Shown: piece by piece, positions 23,866 to 31,611 of the stretch | How the letters are laid out: each line of letters begins with the position of its first letter | Numbering within the stretch: the first letter of the stretch is position 1 | NCBI RefSeq assembly: GCF_021474405.1 | Contig: NZ_JAKEIO010000054.1 | Coordinates: 1-47,914 of the forward strand | Length of the DNA: 47,914 nucleotides | From: [Streptosporangium] indianense | GTDB taxonomy: Bacteria > Actinomycetota > Actinomycetes > Streptomycetales > Streptomycetaceae | Direction of reading: 5' to 3' | Program-made: the position numbers and the translations under genes | The notes under the pieces: generated by a model | Told to the model about the DNA's origin: nothing | Databases searched by the model: none | The model's input: only the letters and a program-made list of their open reading frames with translations

Positions 23866-24864
23866 TCACCAGGTGCGTCCGGCCTCCAGCAGGCGGTCAC
23901 GGACGAGGGCGACGTGCGGGTTGCCGGAGGCGCCGGGCCGCTGGACGAGGAAGCCGGTGTTGATCGGCGCGTCCTCGGGGGCGTCGAGCAGGACCAGGGC
24001 GCCGGACGCCAGTTCCCCGGCGCACAGGTAGCGCGGCAGCACGCTGAAGCCGGCACCGGCCGTGACCAGCGCGAGGACGGCCCGCAGGTCCGGCACCGAG
24101 ACCGCGGCGCGGCAGTTGAGGCGGCGGCCGAAGACGTGTCGCCAGTAGCGCCGCACGATGGGCAGGTCCTCGGCGTACGTGATCAGCGGCACGTCGTGCA
24201 AGGCGGCCGGTACGTCGTGCGCCGCGGCCGGTCCCTCGTGCACCGCGGCCGGCTTGCCGGGCAGCGGGGCCGGTCCGTCGGCGGCCGTGCGCGCGGCGAC
24301 CCGGTCGGCCCAGGCGGGGGCGGCGACCAGGACGAACTCCTCGTCCGCCAGCGGCACCGCGGACAGGGTGCGGCCGCGGGGCCGGCTGGTGGCGATCACC
24401 AGGTCGTGGCGCCCCGCGCGCAGTTCGTCGAGCAGGGGCTCGGTCAGTCCCGTCGTGACGCGCAGCCGGACGCCCTCCGTGACGAGCGGGGCCAGGGCGG
24501 GCAGGGCCCGGGTGGAGAGCAGCTCCGCGGGCCCGGCCAGGTGGACCGGCTCCGCGTGCGCCTGCTCGCGGGGGCCCGGGCCGGTGGCGGCCGCGAGCGC
24601 GTCGAGGGGGGCCGCCACACGCGCCGCGAGGTCGTGGGCCACGGCCGTCGGGGCGACGCCGCGGGGCAGTCGTTCGAACAGCTCCCGGCGGGTCTGCCGC
24701 TCCAGCGAGCGGATCTGCGTGGTGACGGTCGGCTGGGACAGGCCCAGCAGGTGGGCGGCGGCCGTGAAGGAACCGGACCGGTACACGGCCAGGAAGGTGC
24801 GCAGCAGGTTGAGGTCGGGCTGCGCGGGGGTCCCGGCCGCGCCGACGGGGTCGTGGGGCCTCAC
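23866..24864 (-). CDS. LysR family transcriptional regulator
   Basis: The 332-residue protein starts at GTG 24864. It has an N-terminal winged helix-turn-helix (about residues 17-75: LNLLRTFLAVYRSGSFTAAAHLLGLSQPTVTTQIRSLE in outline) and a periplasmic-binding-like effector domain. The effector domain carries a low-complexity insert, PAAVHEGPAAAHDVPAALHDVP, encoded by three 21-bp tandem units. The gene is divergent from a DJ-1/PfpI gene, and ATGGCA-N11-TGCCAT, a classic LysR site, lies between them. It probably activates that gene in response to an unknown small molecule. Confidence 0.9.
   Translation of the reverse strand: MRPHDPVGAAGTPAQPDLNLLRTFLAVYRSGSFTAAAHLLGLSQPTVTTQIRSLERQTRRELFERLPRGVAPTAVAHDLAARVAAPLDALAAATGPGPREQAHAEPVHLAGPAELLSTRALPALAPLVTEGVRLRVTTGLTEPLLDELRAGRHDLVIATSRPRGRTLSAVPLADEEFVLVAAPAWADRVAARTAADGPAPLPGKPAAVHEGPAAAHDVPAALHDVPLITYAEDLPIVRRYWRHVFGRRLNCRAAVSVPDLRAVLALVTAGAGFSVLPRYLCAGELASGALVLLDAPEDAPINTGFLVQRPGASGNPHVALVRDRLLEAGRTW
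24191..24253. repeat. Three 21-bp tandem repeats inside the LysR gene
   Basis: Three consecutive 21-base units (24191-24211, 24212-24232, 24233-24253; core CGTGC-N2-GCGGCCGG) keep frame and encode an Ala-Ala-X-His-X-X-Pro repeat in the effector domain. Strand slippage is the likely origin. Confidence 0.8.
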
Positions 24865-24902
24865 GAGACCCGACCTTACCGGGGTCCGCCATGGGAAAGC
24901 CT

Positions 24903-24925
24903 ATGGCAGCCATCGGTCATGCCAT
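24903..24925. promoter_or_regulatory. LysR-type T-N11-A operator
   Basis: ATGGCA-N11-TGCCAT is a perfect 6-base inverted repeat with the 11-base spacing of LysR recognition sites. It lies in the gap between the LysR start (24864) and the DJ-1/PfpI start (25019). Confidence 0.6.
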
Positions 24926-25018
24926 TGGAAAACATCTGATCCGGGCGCTTACGGTCGTCAGCGTTCGAATCATCGCCGCGCTGTCCGACCGCGGCCCGTC
25001 TGATGGAGATGCACCACC

Positions 25019-25714
25019 ATGTCGAAGATCCTCTTCGTCGTCACCGGCGCCGACACCTGGACCCTGGCCGACGGCACCGGGCACCCGACCGGCTTCTGGG
25101 CCGAGGAGGCCGTCGCCCCGTACGAGGCGTTCCGGGCCGCCGGTCACGAGGTCGTCGTGGCCACGCCCGGCGGTGTCCAGCCCACCGTCGACCGGGCCTC
25201 CCTGGCTCCCGAGGTGAACGGGGGCCAGGAGAACGCCGACCGCATCGCGAAGGCGCTCGAGTCCTTCACGGAGCTGCGGAGCCCCGTCCGGCTCGAGGAC
25301 GTCCGGCTGGAGGACTACGCGGCCGTCTTCTACCCCGGCGGCCACGGCCCGATGGAGGACCTCGCCGTGAACGCCGACTCCGGTCGGCTGCTGGCCCGGG
25401 CCCTGGAGTCGGGCAGGCCGCTCGGCGTCGTCTGCCACGGGCCGGCGGCGCTGCTGGCCGCCGTGGGGGCCGACGGCCGGAACGTCTTCGCCGGGTACGA
25501 GGTCGCGGCGTTCACCAACGCCGAGGAGGTCCAGGGCGGTCTCGCCGACCGCGCGAAGTGGCTGCTCCAGGACCGCCTCACCGAGGCCGGGGTGACCGTA
25601 CGGGCCGGTGAGCCGTGGGCCCCGCACGTGGTCACCGACCGCAACCTGGTCACGGGCCAGAACCCCGCGTCGTCGGCCCCGCTGGCGGAGGAGCTGCTGA
25701 AGCGGCTGGGCTGA
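25019..25714 (+). CDS. DJ-1/PfpI (type 1 glutamine amidotransferase-like) protein
   Basis: The 231-residue protein has the Hsp31/YajL-like arrangement. It opens KILFVVTGADTWTLADGTGHPTGFWAEE, followed by YAAVFYPGGHGPMEDLA, and has the nucleophile elbow VVCHGPAALL with the catalytic Cys next to His (about residues 141-142). The Glu in FWAEE and the later His fit the Cys-His-Glu/Asp site of these enzymes. Family members act as glyoxalase III, deglycase-like or chaperone proteins against carbonyl stress. It is divergent from a LysR gene and probably controlled by it. Confidence 0.9.
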   Translation: MSKILFVVTGADTWTLADGTGHPTGFWAEEAVAPYEAFRAAGHEVVVATPGGVQPTVDRASLAPEVNGGQENADRIAKALESFTELRSPVRLEDVRLEDYAAVFYPGGHGPMEDLAVNADSGRLLARALESGRPLGVVCHGPAALLAAVGADGRNVFAGYEVAAFTNAEEVQGGLADRAKWLLQDRLTEAGVTVRAGEPWAPHVVTDRNLVTGQNPASSAPLAEELLKRLG

Positions 25715-25841
25715 GGGCGTCATCGCCGGGCGGCCCGGCCGCCACGGCTCGACGGGGCAGGGGGACAGGACCACGCCTCCTGCCTGCCGGTCGCGTCCCG
25801 CGACCGAGGGGCCGGGCGTCCGTATCGCAGCCCAGGGGCCC

Positions 25842-26097
25842 GGCCGGTCGTACCTCCGCGGCCGAGTCTGAGGGTGTCGGCACGCACGCCCCCGCGCACG
25901 GGCTCGCCCTGCCGCCGCACCGGGCCGGTCGTACCTCCGCGGCCGAGCCTGAGGGTGCCGGCACGCACGCCCCCGCGCACGGACTCGCCCTGCCACCCCG
26001 CGGGGCCGGTCCTGTCTCCGCGGCCGAGCCTGAGGGTGCCGGCACGCACGCCCCCCCCGCACGGGGCCGTCCTGCCACCCCGCGGGGCCGGTCACGT
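25842..26097. repeat. 81-bp tandem repeat array (about 3.1 units)
   Basis: Units beginning GGCCGGT start at 25842, 25923, 26004 and 26086, giving periods of 81, 81 and 82. Each contains CTCCGCGGCCGAG, GAGGGTG and GGCACGCACGCCCCC. The array fills the gap between the DJ-1/PfpI stop and the phosphatase stop (26092). No convincing gene is present. In one reverse frame it reads as a 27-residue repeat, but no start or ribosome site supports translation. It may be an untranslated or structural repeat. The single-base slip in the third unit lies in a run of C. Confidence 0.75.
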
Positions 26098-28548
26098 CGT
26101 CGGCCGGCCCAGCAGCAGTTCCGCCCACACCTGTTTGCCTCCGCTGACCGGCAGGGTGCCCCAGGTCGCGGCGAGGGCCTCGACGAGGAGGATGCCGCGG
26201 CCGCCGGTGGCCTCCCAGCTGATGCTGGCCGGCCGGACCGGTGAGCGCGGGGAGGCGTCGGCGATCGCGATGCGCAGCCGGTCGTTGACGAGGGTGAGGT
26301 CCATGCGGACCTTGCCGTCGGTGTGGACCAGGGCGTTGGTGACGAGCTCGGAGACGACGAGCAGCACGGCGTCGTAGTCGGCGGTGACGCCCCAGGAGCG
26401 CAGGGTGCGCCGGGCGAAGCGGCGGGCGTGGCCGACCGCCTGCGGCACCCGCCAGACCGTCCAGCTCTCCCGCAGCGGGCGCAGGTCCATGCCGTCGTAG
26501 CGCATCAGGAGCAGGGCGACGTCGTCGCTGCGCGGGGCGTCGCCCAGGAGGGCGTCGGCGAGCAGCCCGAGGTCGGCGGGGGTGGCGTCGGCCAGCCGCT
26601 CGGCGAGGTGGTCCATGCCCTCGTCGATGTCGGAGTCGGGTGTCTCGACGAGCCCGTCCGTGGCTAGGGCGAGCACGGTGCCCGGCGGGAGCCGCAGGGG
26701 GTGCATGGGGAAGTCGGCCCGGGTGACCACCCCGAGGGGCGGGCCGCCCTCGGCCTCCGCGATCTCGGTCCGGCCGTCCGGGTAGCGCAGCACCGGCGGC
26801 AGGTGCCCGGCCCGGACACACCACGCGGCGCCCTCCTCCAGGTCGACGTCGACGTAGCAGCAGGTGGCGAAGAGGTCGCTCTCCATGTCCGTCAGCAGCC
26901 GGTTGGCGTGCGCGACGACCACGTCCGGCGGGTGCCCCTCGACGGCGTAGGCGCGCAGGGCGGTGCGCATCTGGCCCATGAGGGTCGCGGCACCTGCGCT
27001 GTGGCCCTGGACGTCGCCGATGACGAGGGCGACGTGGTGGTCGGGCAGCGGGATGACGTCGTACCAGTCGCCGCCGAGTTCGAGCCCGGCGGTGCTGGGC
27101 AGGTAGCGGGCGACGGCCACCGCGCCCGGCAGCCGGGGCAGGCTGCGCGGCAGCAACTGGCGCTGGAGCATGCCGACGAGCTCGTGCTCGGCGTCGAAGG
27201 CCCGGGCCCGCACCAGGGCCTGTCCGGCGAGGCCGGCGCAGGCGGTGAGCAGGGCGCGTTCGTCGGCGCCGAAGTCGTGCGGGGTGTCCCAGCCGATCAG
27301 GCAGGCTCCGGCCATGCGGTTCCCGGCGGGCAGCGGGAGCACGGCGAGGCCGCCGGGGCCCACCTCGGCGAGGGCGCGTTCGAGGGGACTGCCGGCGGGC
27401 CAGATGCGGGCCCTGCCCTCGCGCATCGCCGCGGCGAGTGTGGGCATGGCGCGCACGGGCGCGTCGGGCCACTCGCTGCGCCACTCCGACCGCCACAACT
27501 CCGGCCAGGCCTCCGGTTCGGGCGGGTCGAGGACGGTGACGACCAGCCGGTCGCCCTCCAGTTCGGCGAGCGCGATCCGGTCGGCCCGCAGGGGCCGGCG
27601 CAGCGCGGCGACCACGGCCTTGCCGACGTCGCGGACGGTCACGGCGGTGGCCAGCGCGGCGGCCAGCCGCTGGACCCGGGCCACGTCGGTGACGTCGGAG
27701 CGCAGCGTGGAGACGTCGACGACCGTGCCCACCAGCCGCGCCGGGCGGCCCTCGCCGCCGGGCAGCAGGCGCCCGCGCAGCCGGAGCCACTTCGGTGGCC
27801 CGGCGGGCTGGAGCACCCGGAACTCCAGCTCGCGGTCGCCGATGGACATGTGGTCGGCCTCCACCACGGACATCAGTGAGGGCAGGTCCTCGGGGACGGT
27901 CAGGCTGAGCAGCGTCTCGACGCGGCCGTCGAACTCCACCGGGTCCAGGCCGAACAGGTCCAGCAGGTCGTCTCCGACCCGGACGCGGCCGGTGTCCATG
28001 GCGAGGCTGAAGGCGCTCGGCGGCAGCTCCCCGGCCTCGGCGGGCGCGGCCGGGACGGTGAAGGCGACGGCGTCGGCGACGAGCTCCAGGCATGCGATGT
28101 CGTCGGCGGCGAACCCTCCGGGGCACTCGCTCACGGCCAGCAGGCAGCCACCCTCCGCCCGTACGGGAAGGGCGGTCAGGGAGAAGTCGGCGGACGGAAC
28201 GCGCCGGGCCTGGGCGTTCGCGGCGAGTTCCGCCGGGCCCAGCGACACCGTCCGGCCGCCGCGGTGGGCCTCGGCGACCGGGGACCGCCCGGTGCGCGGG
28301 TAGCTGTCGCGCAGTCCGTACAGCGTCCTCGGGACCCCCGCCGACTCCATCAGGCACAGCAGCTCGCCGTCCTCGCCGGGCGCGTAGACGGCGGCGAGCG
28401 ACGCGCCGGCGAAGACCAGGGCCTGTTCGAGGACGCGGCGCAGCCGTCCAGGCGAGTCCTGATCGGCCGCGATCGCCTTGAGGGCACTTTCGGCACGCAG
28501 TGTCCGCGTTCCGCGCTCCTGGGCGCCCTGACTGACCACGTTGGCCAT
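26092..28548 (-). CDS. GAF-PAS-GAF SpoIIE-type PP2C phosphatase with HATPase domain
   Basis: The 818-residue protein has a GAF domain (about 20-170), a PAS domain (about 175-295) and a second GAF domain (about 300-455). A SpoIIE/PP2C domain (about 470-680) follows, with the metal residues in LGGDWYDV, GDVQGHSAG and SDDVALLLM. A C-terminal RsbW-like ATPase domain (about 700-815) has the N-box ELVTNALVH and G-box GGRGILLVEAL. Such proteins combine anti-sigma kinase and anti-anti-sigma phosphatase in one chain and control stress sigma factors. It is divergent from ramC with 187 bases between. No clear ribosome site precedes ATG 28548. Confidence 0.88.
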   Translation of the reverse strand: MANVVSQGAQERGTRTLRAESALKAIAADQDSPGRLRRVLEQALVFAGASLAAVYAPGEDGELLCLMESAGVPRTLYGLRDSYPRTGRSPVAEAHRGGRTVSLGPAELAANAQARRVPSADFSLTALPVRAEGGCLLAVSECPGGFAADDIACLELVADAVAFTVPAAPAEAGELPPSAFSLAMDTGRVRVGDDLLDLFGLDPVEFDGRVETLLSLTVPEDLPSLMSVVEADHMSIGDRELEFRVLQPAGPPKWLRLRGRLLPGGEGRPARLVGTVVDVSTLRSDVTDVARVQRLAAALATAVTVRDVGKAVVAALRRPLRADRIALAELEGDRLVVTVLDPPEPEAWPELWRSEWRSEWPDAPVRAMPTLAAAMREGRARIWPAGSPLERALAEVGPGGLAVLPLPAGNRMAGACLIGWDTPHDFGADERALLTACAGLAGQALVRARAFDAEHELVGMLQRQLLPRSLPRLPGAVAVARYLPSTAGLELGGDWYDVIPLPDHHVALVIGDVQGHSAGAATLMGQMRTALRAYAVEGHPPDVVVAHANRLLTDMESDLFATCCYVDVDLEEGAAWCVRAGHLPPVLRYPDGRTEIAEAEGGPPLGVVTRADFPMHPLRLPPGTVLALATDGLVETPDSDIDEGMDHLAERLADATPADLGLLADALLGDAPRSDDVALLLMRYDGMDLRPLRESWTVWRVPQAVGHARRFARRTLRSWGVTADYDAVLLVVSELVTNALVHTDGKVRMDLTLVNDRLRIAIADASPRSPVRPASISWEATGGRGILLVEALAATWGTLPVSGGKQVWAELLLGRPTT

Positions 28549-28637
28549 TACAGCGCTAATGGGACACCCGCGCAGCCCCTGTGGGCGTTCCGTGGACCGG
28601 CGCCGAGGGGGGTCGCTCGAATGAAACCGAACATGTC

Positions 28638-28667
28638 TTGACGCATGCGTTCCGCACGGTGTTCTCG
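28638..28667 (+). promoter_or_regulatory. Possible ramC promoter -35 region
   Basis: TTGACG at 28638-28643 lies in the 187-base gap upstream of ramC, within a short inverted pair GAACATG / CATGCGTTC. The -10 half at the usual spacing is poor, as expected for an activator-dependent promoter. RamR-type regulators are known to activate ramC, but no binding test is available here. Confidence 0.3.
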
Positions 28668-28735
28668 TGACAGGCGTGACTGTGCGTGGCCGGTGGGTGG
28701 CTGGAAAGCTCGGTGCTCGTCACGGAGGGGGACGC

Positions 28736-31360
28736 ATGGACAAGCGGTACGAGGTGTACGCGCTGGCCGACCGGCATTTCTACGAGACGCCGGACCGGCT
28801 CACGCGGGGCGGCCAGGACACGGCCGCCGTCCACCTCTACGAGACGGCCCGCCGGCCGCTGCCCGAGGGCTGGGAGTCGGCCCGGATCGGCGACTGGCAG
28901 ACGATGACGCCGCTCGGCCCGGACGGCGAACCGCTGCAGGGCCCGGCCCAGGGGTGGAAGATCCACGCCTCGGCGACCCGGGCGAACGCGGAGGAGATCG
29001 CCCGGATCGTGTGGGACTACTGCGTCGAGCAGCGGGTCCCCTTCAAATTCGTGCCGGGTCCGCACCTGCTCCACCTGCGCAACACCAAGTACGCCCCGCG
29101 CGACGGCAGCGGCAAGTTCGTCACGGTCTACCCGGCCGACGAGCGGCAGCTGCACCGGGTGCTGCGTGAACTGGGCGAGCTGCTGAAGGGTTTCGAGGGG
29201 CCGTACATCCTCACCGACCTGCGCTGGGGCGAGGGCCCGCTGTACGTGCGCTACGGCGCCTTCGCCCGTGCGTTCGTGGTGGACGAGCGGGGTTCGCTGG
29301 TGCCGGCGGTGCGCGACGGGGAGGGCCGACTGGTGCCGGACCGGCGGTCGCCGTCGTTCCAGGTGCCCGAGTGGGTGACGCTGCCGCCGTTCCTCCAGCC
29401 GCATCTCGACGCCCGGAACAACACGACGACGGGCGAACTGCCGTACCGCATCGAGAAGGCGCTGCACTTCTCCAACGGCGGCGGCGTCTACGCGGGCACC
29501 GACACCCGTGACGGGCGCAAGGTCGTCCTCAAGGAGGGCCGGCCGCACGCGGGGCTCGCCTCGGACGGCGCCGACGCGATCGCCCGGCTGGAGCGGGAGA
29601 AGCAGGCGCTGGAGCAGGTCGCGGGCACCGGTGTGGTGCCTGAGGTGCGGGACTGGTTCGAGCTCGGCGGCCACCGCTTCCTGGTGATGGACTTACTGGA
29701 GGGCCGTCCGCTCAACTCCTTCTTCGCGGAGCGGCATCCGCTGCTCACCCAGGACCCGGACGCGGAGGCCGTCGCTTCCTACACGTCCTGGGCGCTGCGC
29801 ATCCACCGCCGGGTGGAGGAGGCCGTGGCGGCGGTGCACGCCCGGGGCATCGTCTTCAACGACCTGCACGTCTTCAACATCATGGTCGCCCCGGACGAGG
29901 AGACGGTGTTCCTCCTCGACTTCGAGGCCGCGGCACCGGCCGGGGAGAACGGCCGTCAGGTCGTCGCCCACCCCGGGTTCTTCGCCCCGCCGGACCGCCG
30001 CGGCGCCGACGTCGACCGCTATGCGCTGGCCTGTCTGCGGCTGGCCCTGTTCCTGCCGGTCACCACGCTGTTCGTGGTCGACCGCGGCAAGGCGGCGCAT
30101 CTGGCGGAGGTGATCTCCAAGGAGTTCCCGGACGTGCCGCGGGAGTTCCTCGACGAGGCGGTCACCGAGATCACCCGGGAGGTGTCCGGCCGTACCGTGG
30201 CCACCGCCTCCGTGCCGGTGGACCCGGGCGACTGGCCCTACAGCCGCGACTCGATGGTCAAGGCCATCCTCGCCTCGGCCACCCCGGAGCGCGACGACCG
30301 GCTCTTCCCAGGCGACATCGCCCAGTTCTCCGACGGCGGCGGGCTCGGGCTCGCACACGGCGCCGCGGGGGTGCTGTTCGCGCTGGACGCGGCCGGCGCC
30401 GAGCGGTACGAGGAGGGCGAGCGCTGGCTGCTGGACCGTACTTCACCGCCCCCGGTCGGCACCCCGCTCGGCCTGTACGACGGGCTCGCGGGCGTCGCCC
30501 TGGTCCTCGACCGGCTCGGGCACCGGCAGCGGGCCCTGGACCTGGTCGAGGGCATCCTCGCCGAGCGGTGGCAGAACCTCTCCTCCGACCTGCACGGCGG
30601 ACTCGCCGGGCTGGGCCTGGTCCTCGGGCACCTGGCCGGCACGACCGGCGAGGCGGAACTGGGCGAACGGGCCCACGAGGCCGCCCGGATCCTCGTCCAG
30701 CGGCTCACCGAGCCGGTCCCTGCCGGGTCCCGGCCGCGCGCCGGCCTGCTGCGCGGCGCGAGCGGCGCCGCCCTGCTGATGCTGCGGCAGTACGAGTGGA
30801 CCGGTGAGGAGGCCTGGCTGGAGGCGGCGGCCGTGGCCCTGCACCGGGACCTGGCGTCCTGCGTGACCCGGGAGAACGGCTCGCTGGAGGTCGACGAGGG
30901 CTGGCGGACCCTGCCCTACCTCGGCGACGGCAGCGCGGGCCTGGGCATGGTCCTCGACGATCTCGTGGCCCACTCCCCCGGCCGGGCCGCGGAGTTCGCA
31001 GGGGCCCGTTCCGGAGTGCTCACCGCGGCCACCTCCCGCTTCTACGCGCAGCCCGGGCTCTTCCAGGGCCGGGCGGGAATGATCCTGCACCTCAGCCGCA
31101 CCACCACGCCGGGCGCGACCGAGGACCGGCTGGCCGCGCAGATCGCCGGGCTCGGCTGGTTCGCGATGACCTACGAGGGCCAACTCGCCTTCCCGGGACA
31201 CCAGATGATGCGGCTCTCCATGGACCTCGCCACCGGAACGGCAGGGTGCCTGCTGGCGCTCGGCGCGGCGCTCGACCCCGCGGCCGGCGCCCACCTGCCG
31301 TTCCTCCCGCCGCCCACCGGCGGCCCCCAGACGCGGTTCCGCGATCCCGCGGAGTCGTGA
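28736..31360 (+). CDS. ramC: Class III lanthipeptide synthetase (LanKC, RamC/AmfT type)
   Basis: The 874-residue enzyme starts at ATG 28736 behind GGAGGGGGA. The N-terminal part (1-210) corresponds to the phosphoSer/Thr lyase domain. A kinase domain (about 215-480) has Lys266 in VVLKEG, catalytic Asp376 and Asn381 in FNDLHVFN and Asp395 in LLDFE. The C-terminal LanC-like part (about 520-860) has GDIAQF, LYDGLAG and LHGGLAG repeats but no zinc-binding Cys-Cys-His set, which marks class III rather than class IV. It phosphorylates, eliminates and cyclises RamS. Codon 320 (29693-29695) is TTA, the rare bldA codon. ramS follows after 55 bases. Confidence 0.94.
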   Translation: MDKRYEVYALADRHFYETPDRLTRGGQDTAAVHLYETARRPLPEGWESARIGDWQTMTPLGPDGEPLQGPAQGWKIHASATRANAEEIARIVWDYCVEQRVPFKFVPGPHLLHLRNTKYAPRDGSGKFVTVYPADERQLHRVLRELGELLKGFEGPYILTDLRWGEGPLYVRYGAFARAFVVDERGSLVPAVRDGEGRLVPDRRSPSFQVPEWVTLPPFLQPHLDARNNTTTGELPYRIEKALHFSNGGGVYAGTDTRDGRKVVLKEGRPHAGLASDGADAIARLEREKQALEQVAGTGVVPEVRDWFELGGHRFLVMDLLEGRPLNSFFAERHPLLTQDPDAEAVASYTSWALRIHRRVEEAVAAVHARGIVFNDLHVFNIMVAPDEETVFLLDFEAAAPAGENGRQVVAHPGFFAPPDRRGADVDRYALACLRLALFLPVTTLFVVDRGKAAHLAEVISKEFPDVPREFLDEAVTEITREVSGRTVATASVPVDPGDWPYSRDSMVKAILASATPERDDRLFPGDIAQFSDGGGLGLAHGAAGVLFALDAAGAERYEEGERWLLDRTSPPPVGTPLGLYDGLAGVALVLDRLGHRQRALDLVEGILAERWQNLSSDLHGGLAGLGLVLGHLAGTTGEAELGERAHEAARILVQRLTEPVPAGSRPRAGLLRGASGAALLMLRQYEWTGEEAWLEAAAVALHRDLASCVTRENGSLEVDEGWRTLPYLGDGSAGLGMVLDDLVAHSPGRAAEFAGARSGVLTAATSRFYAQPGLFQGRAGMILHLSRTTTPGATEDRLAAQIAGLGWFAMTYEGQLAFPGHQMMRLSMDLATGTAGCLLALGAALDPAAGAHLPFLPPPTGGPQTRFRDPAES

Positions 31361-31415
31361 CACCACCCCGTCCCCACGGATGACCACGGACGGACACCCA
31401 ACGGAAGGAATCACC

Positions 31416-31529
31416 ATGGCACTTCTCGACCTGCAGACCATCGAGACCGAAGAGCGCACGGACGGCGGCAACAGCACGGTGAGCCTGCTCTCCTGCATCA
31501 GCGCCGCGAGCGTTCTGCTCTGTCTCTGA
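31416..31529 (+). CDS. ramS: SapB/AmfS-type class III lanthipeptide precursor
   Basis: The 37-codon gene has GAAGGA 7-8 bases before ATG 31416. The leader begins MALLDLQTIETEE, matching the conserved LxDLQ box that class III synthetases bind. The core has two SxxSxxxC motifs: Ser20-Ser23-Cys27 and Ser29-Ser32-Cys36, ending in Leu37. In SapB and AmfS each such motif gives one (methyl)lanthionine or labionin-type ring. The second ring region is entirely hydrophobic (Ala, Val, Leu). Mature SapB-like peptides coat hyphae and help them leave the aqueous phase. The gene lies between ramC and the exporter genes. Confidence 0.93.
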   Translation: MALLDLQTIETEERTDGGNSTVSLLSCISAASVLLCL

Positions 31530-31546
31530 TCCACGGTCTGCTCGCT

Positions 31547-31583
31547 CCGGGCGGCTCTCTCCCTTCGAGGCGGGGCCGCCCGG
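31547..31583 (+). terminator. Stem-loop between ramS and ramA
   Basis: A 9-bp stem CCGGGCGGC (31547-31555) / GCCGCCCGG (31575-31583) with a 19-base loop, in the 82-base gap after ramS. It probably acts as a partial terminator or RNA-stabilising hairpin that keeps precursor transcript above exporter transcript. Confidence 0.5.
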
Positions 31584-31611
31584 GCTCCTTCCCGTTCCAG
31601 GAAAGGCCCGT

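Noticed and set aside
25842..26097. 81-bp repeats considered as a CRISPR array or a gene
   Set aside because: There are no unique spacers, and the 27-residue frame has no start or ribosome site and no family.
24917..28357. 1146-codon reverse open frame
   Set aside because: It crosses the DJ-1/PfpI gene, the repeat array and most of the phosphatase in a wrong frame; it is Arg/Pro/Gly low complexity with no motif.
28736..31360. Class IV lanthipeptide synthetase
   Set aside because: The cyclase-like domain lacks the zinc Cys-Cys-His ligands that class IV enzymes keep; the precursor pattern is class III.
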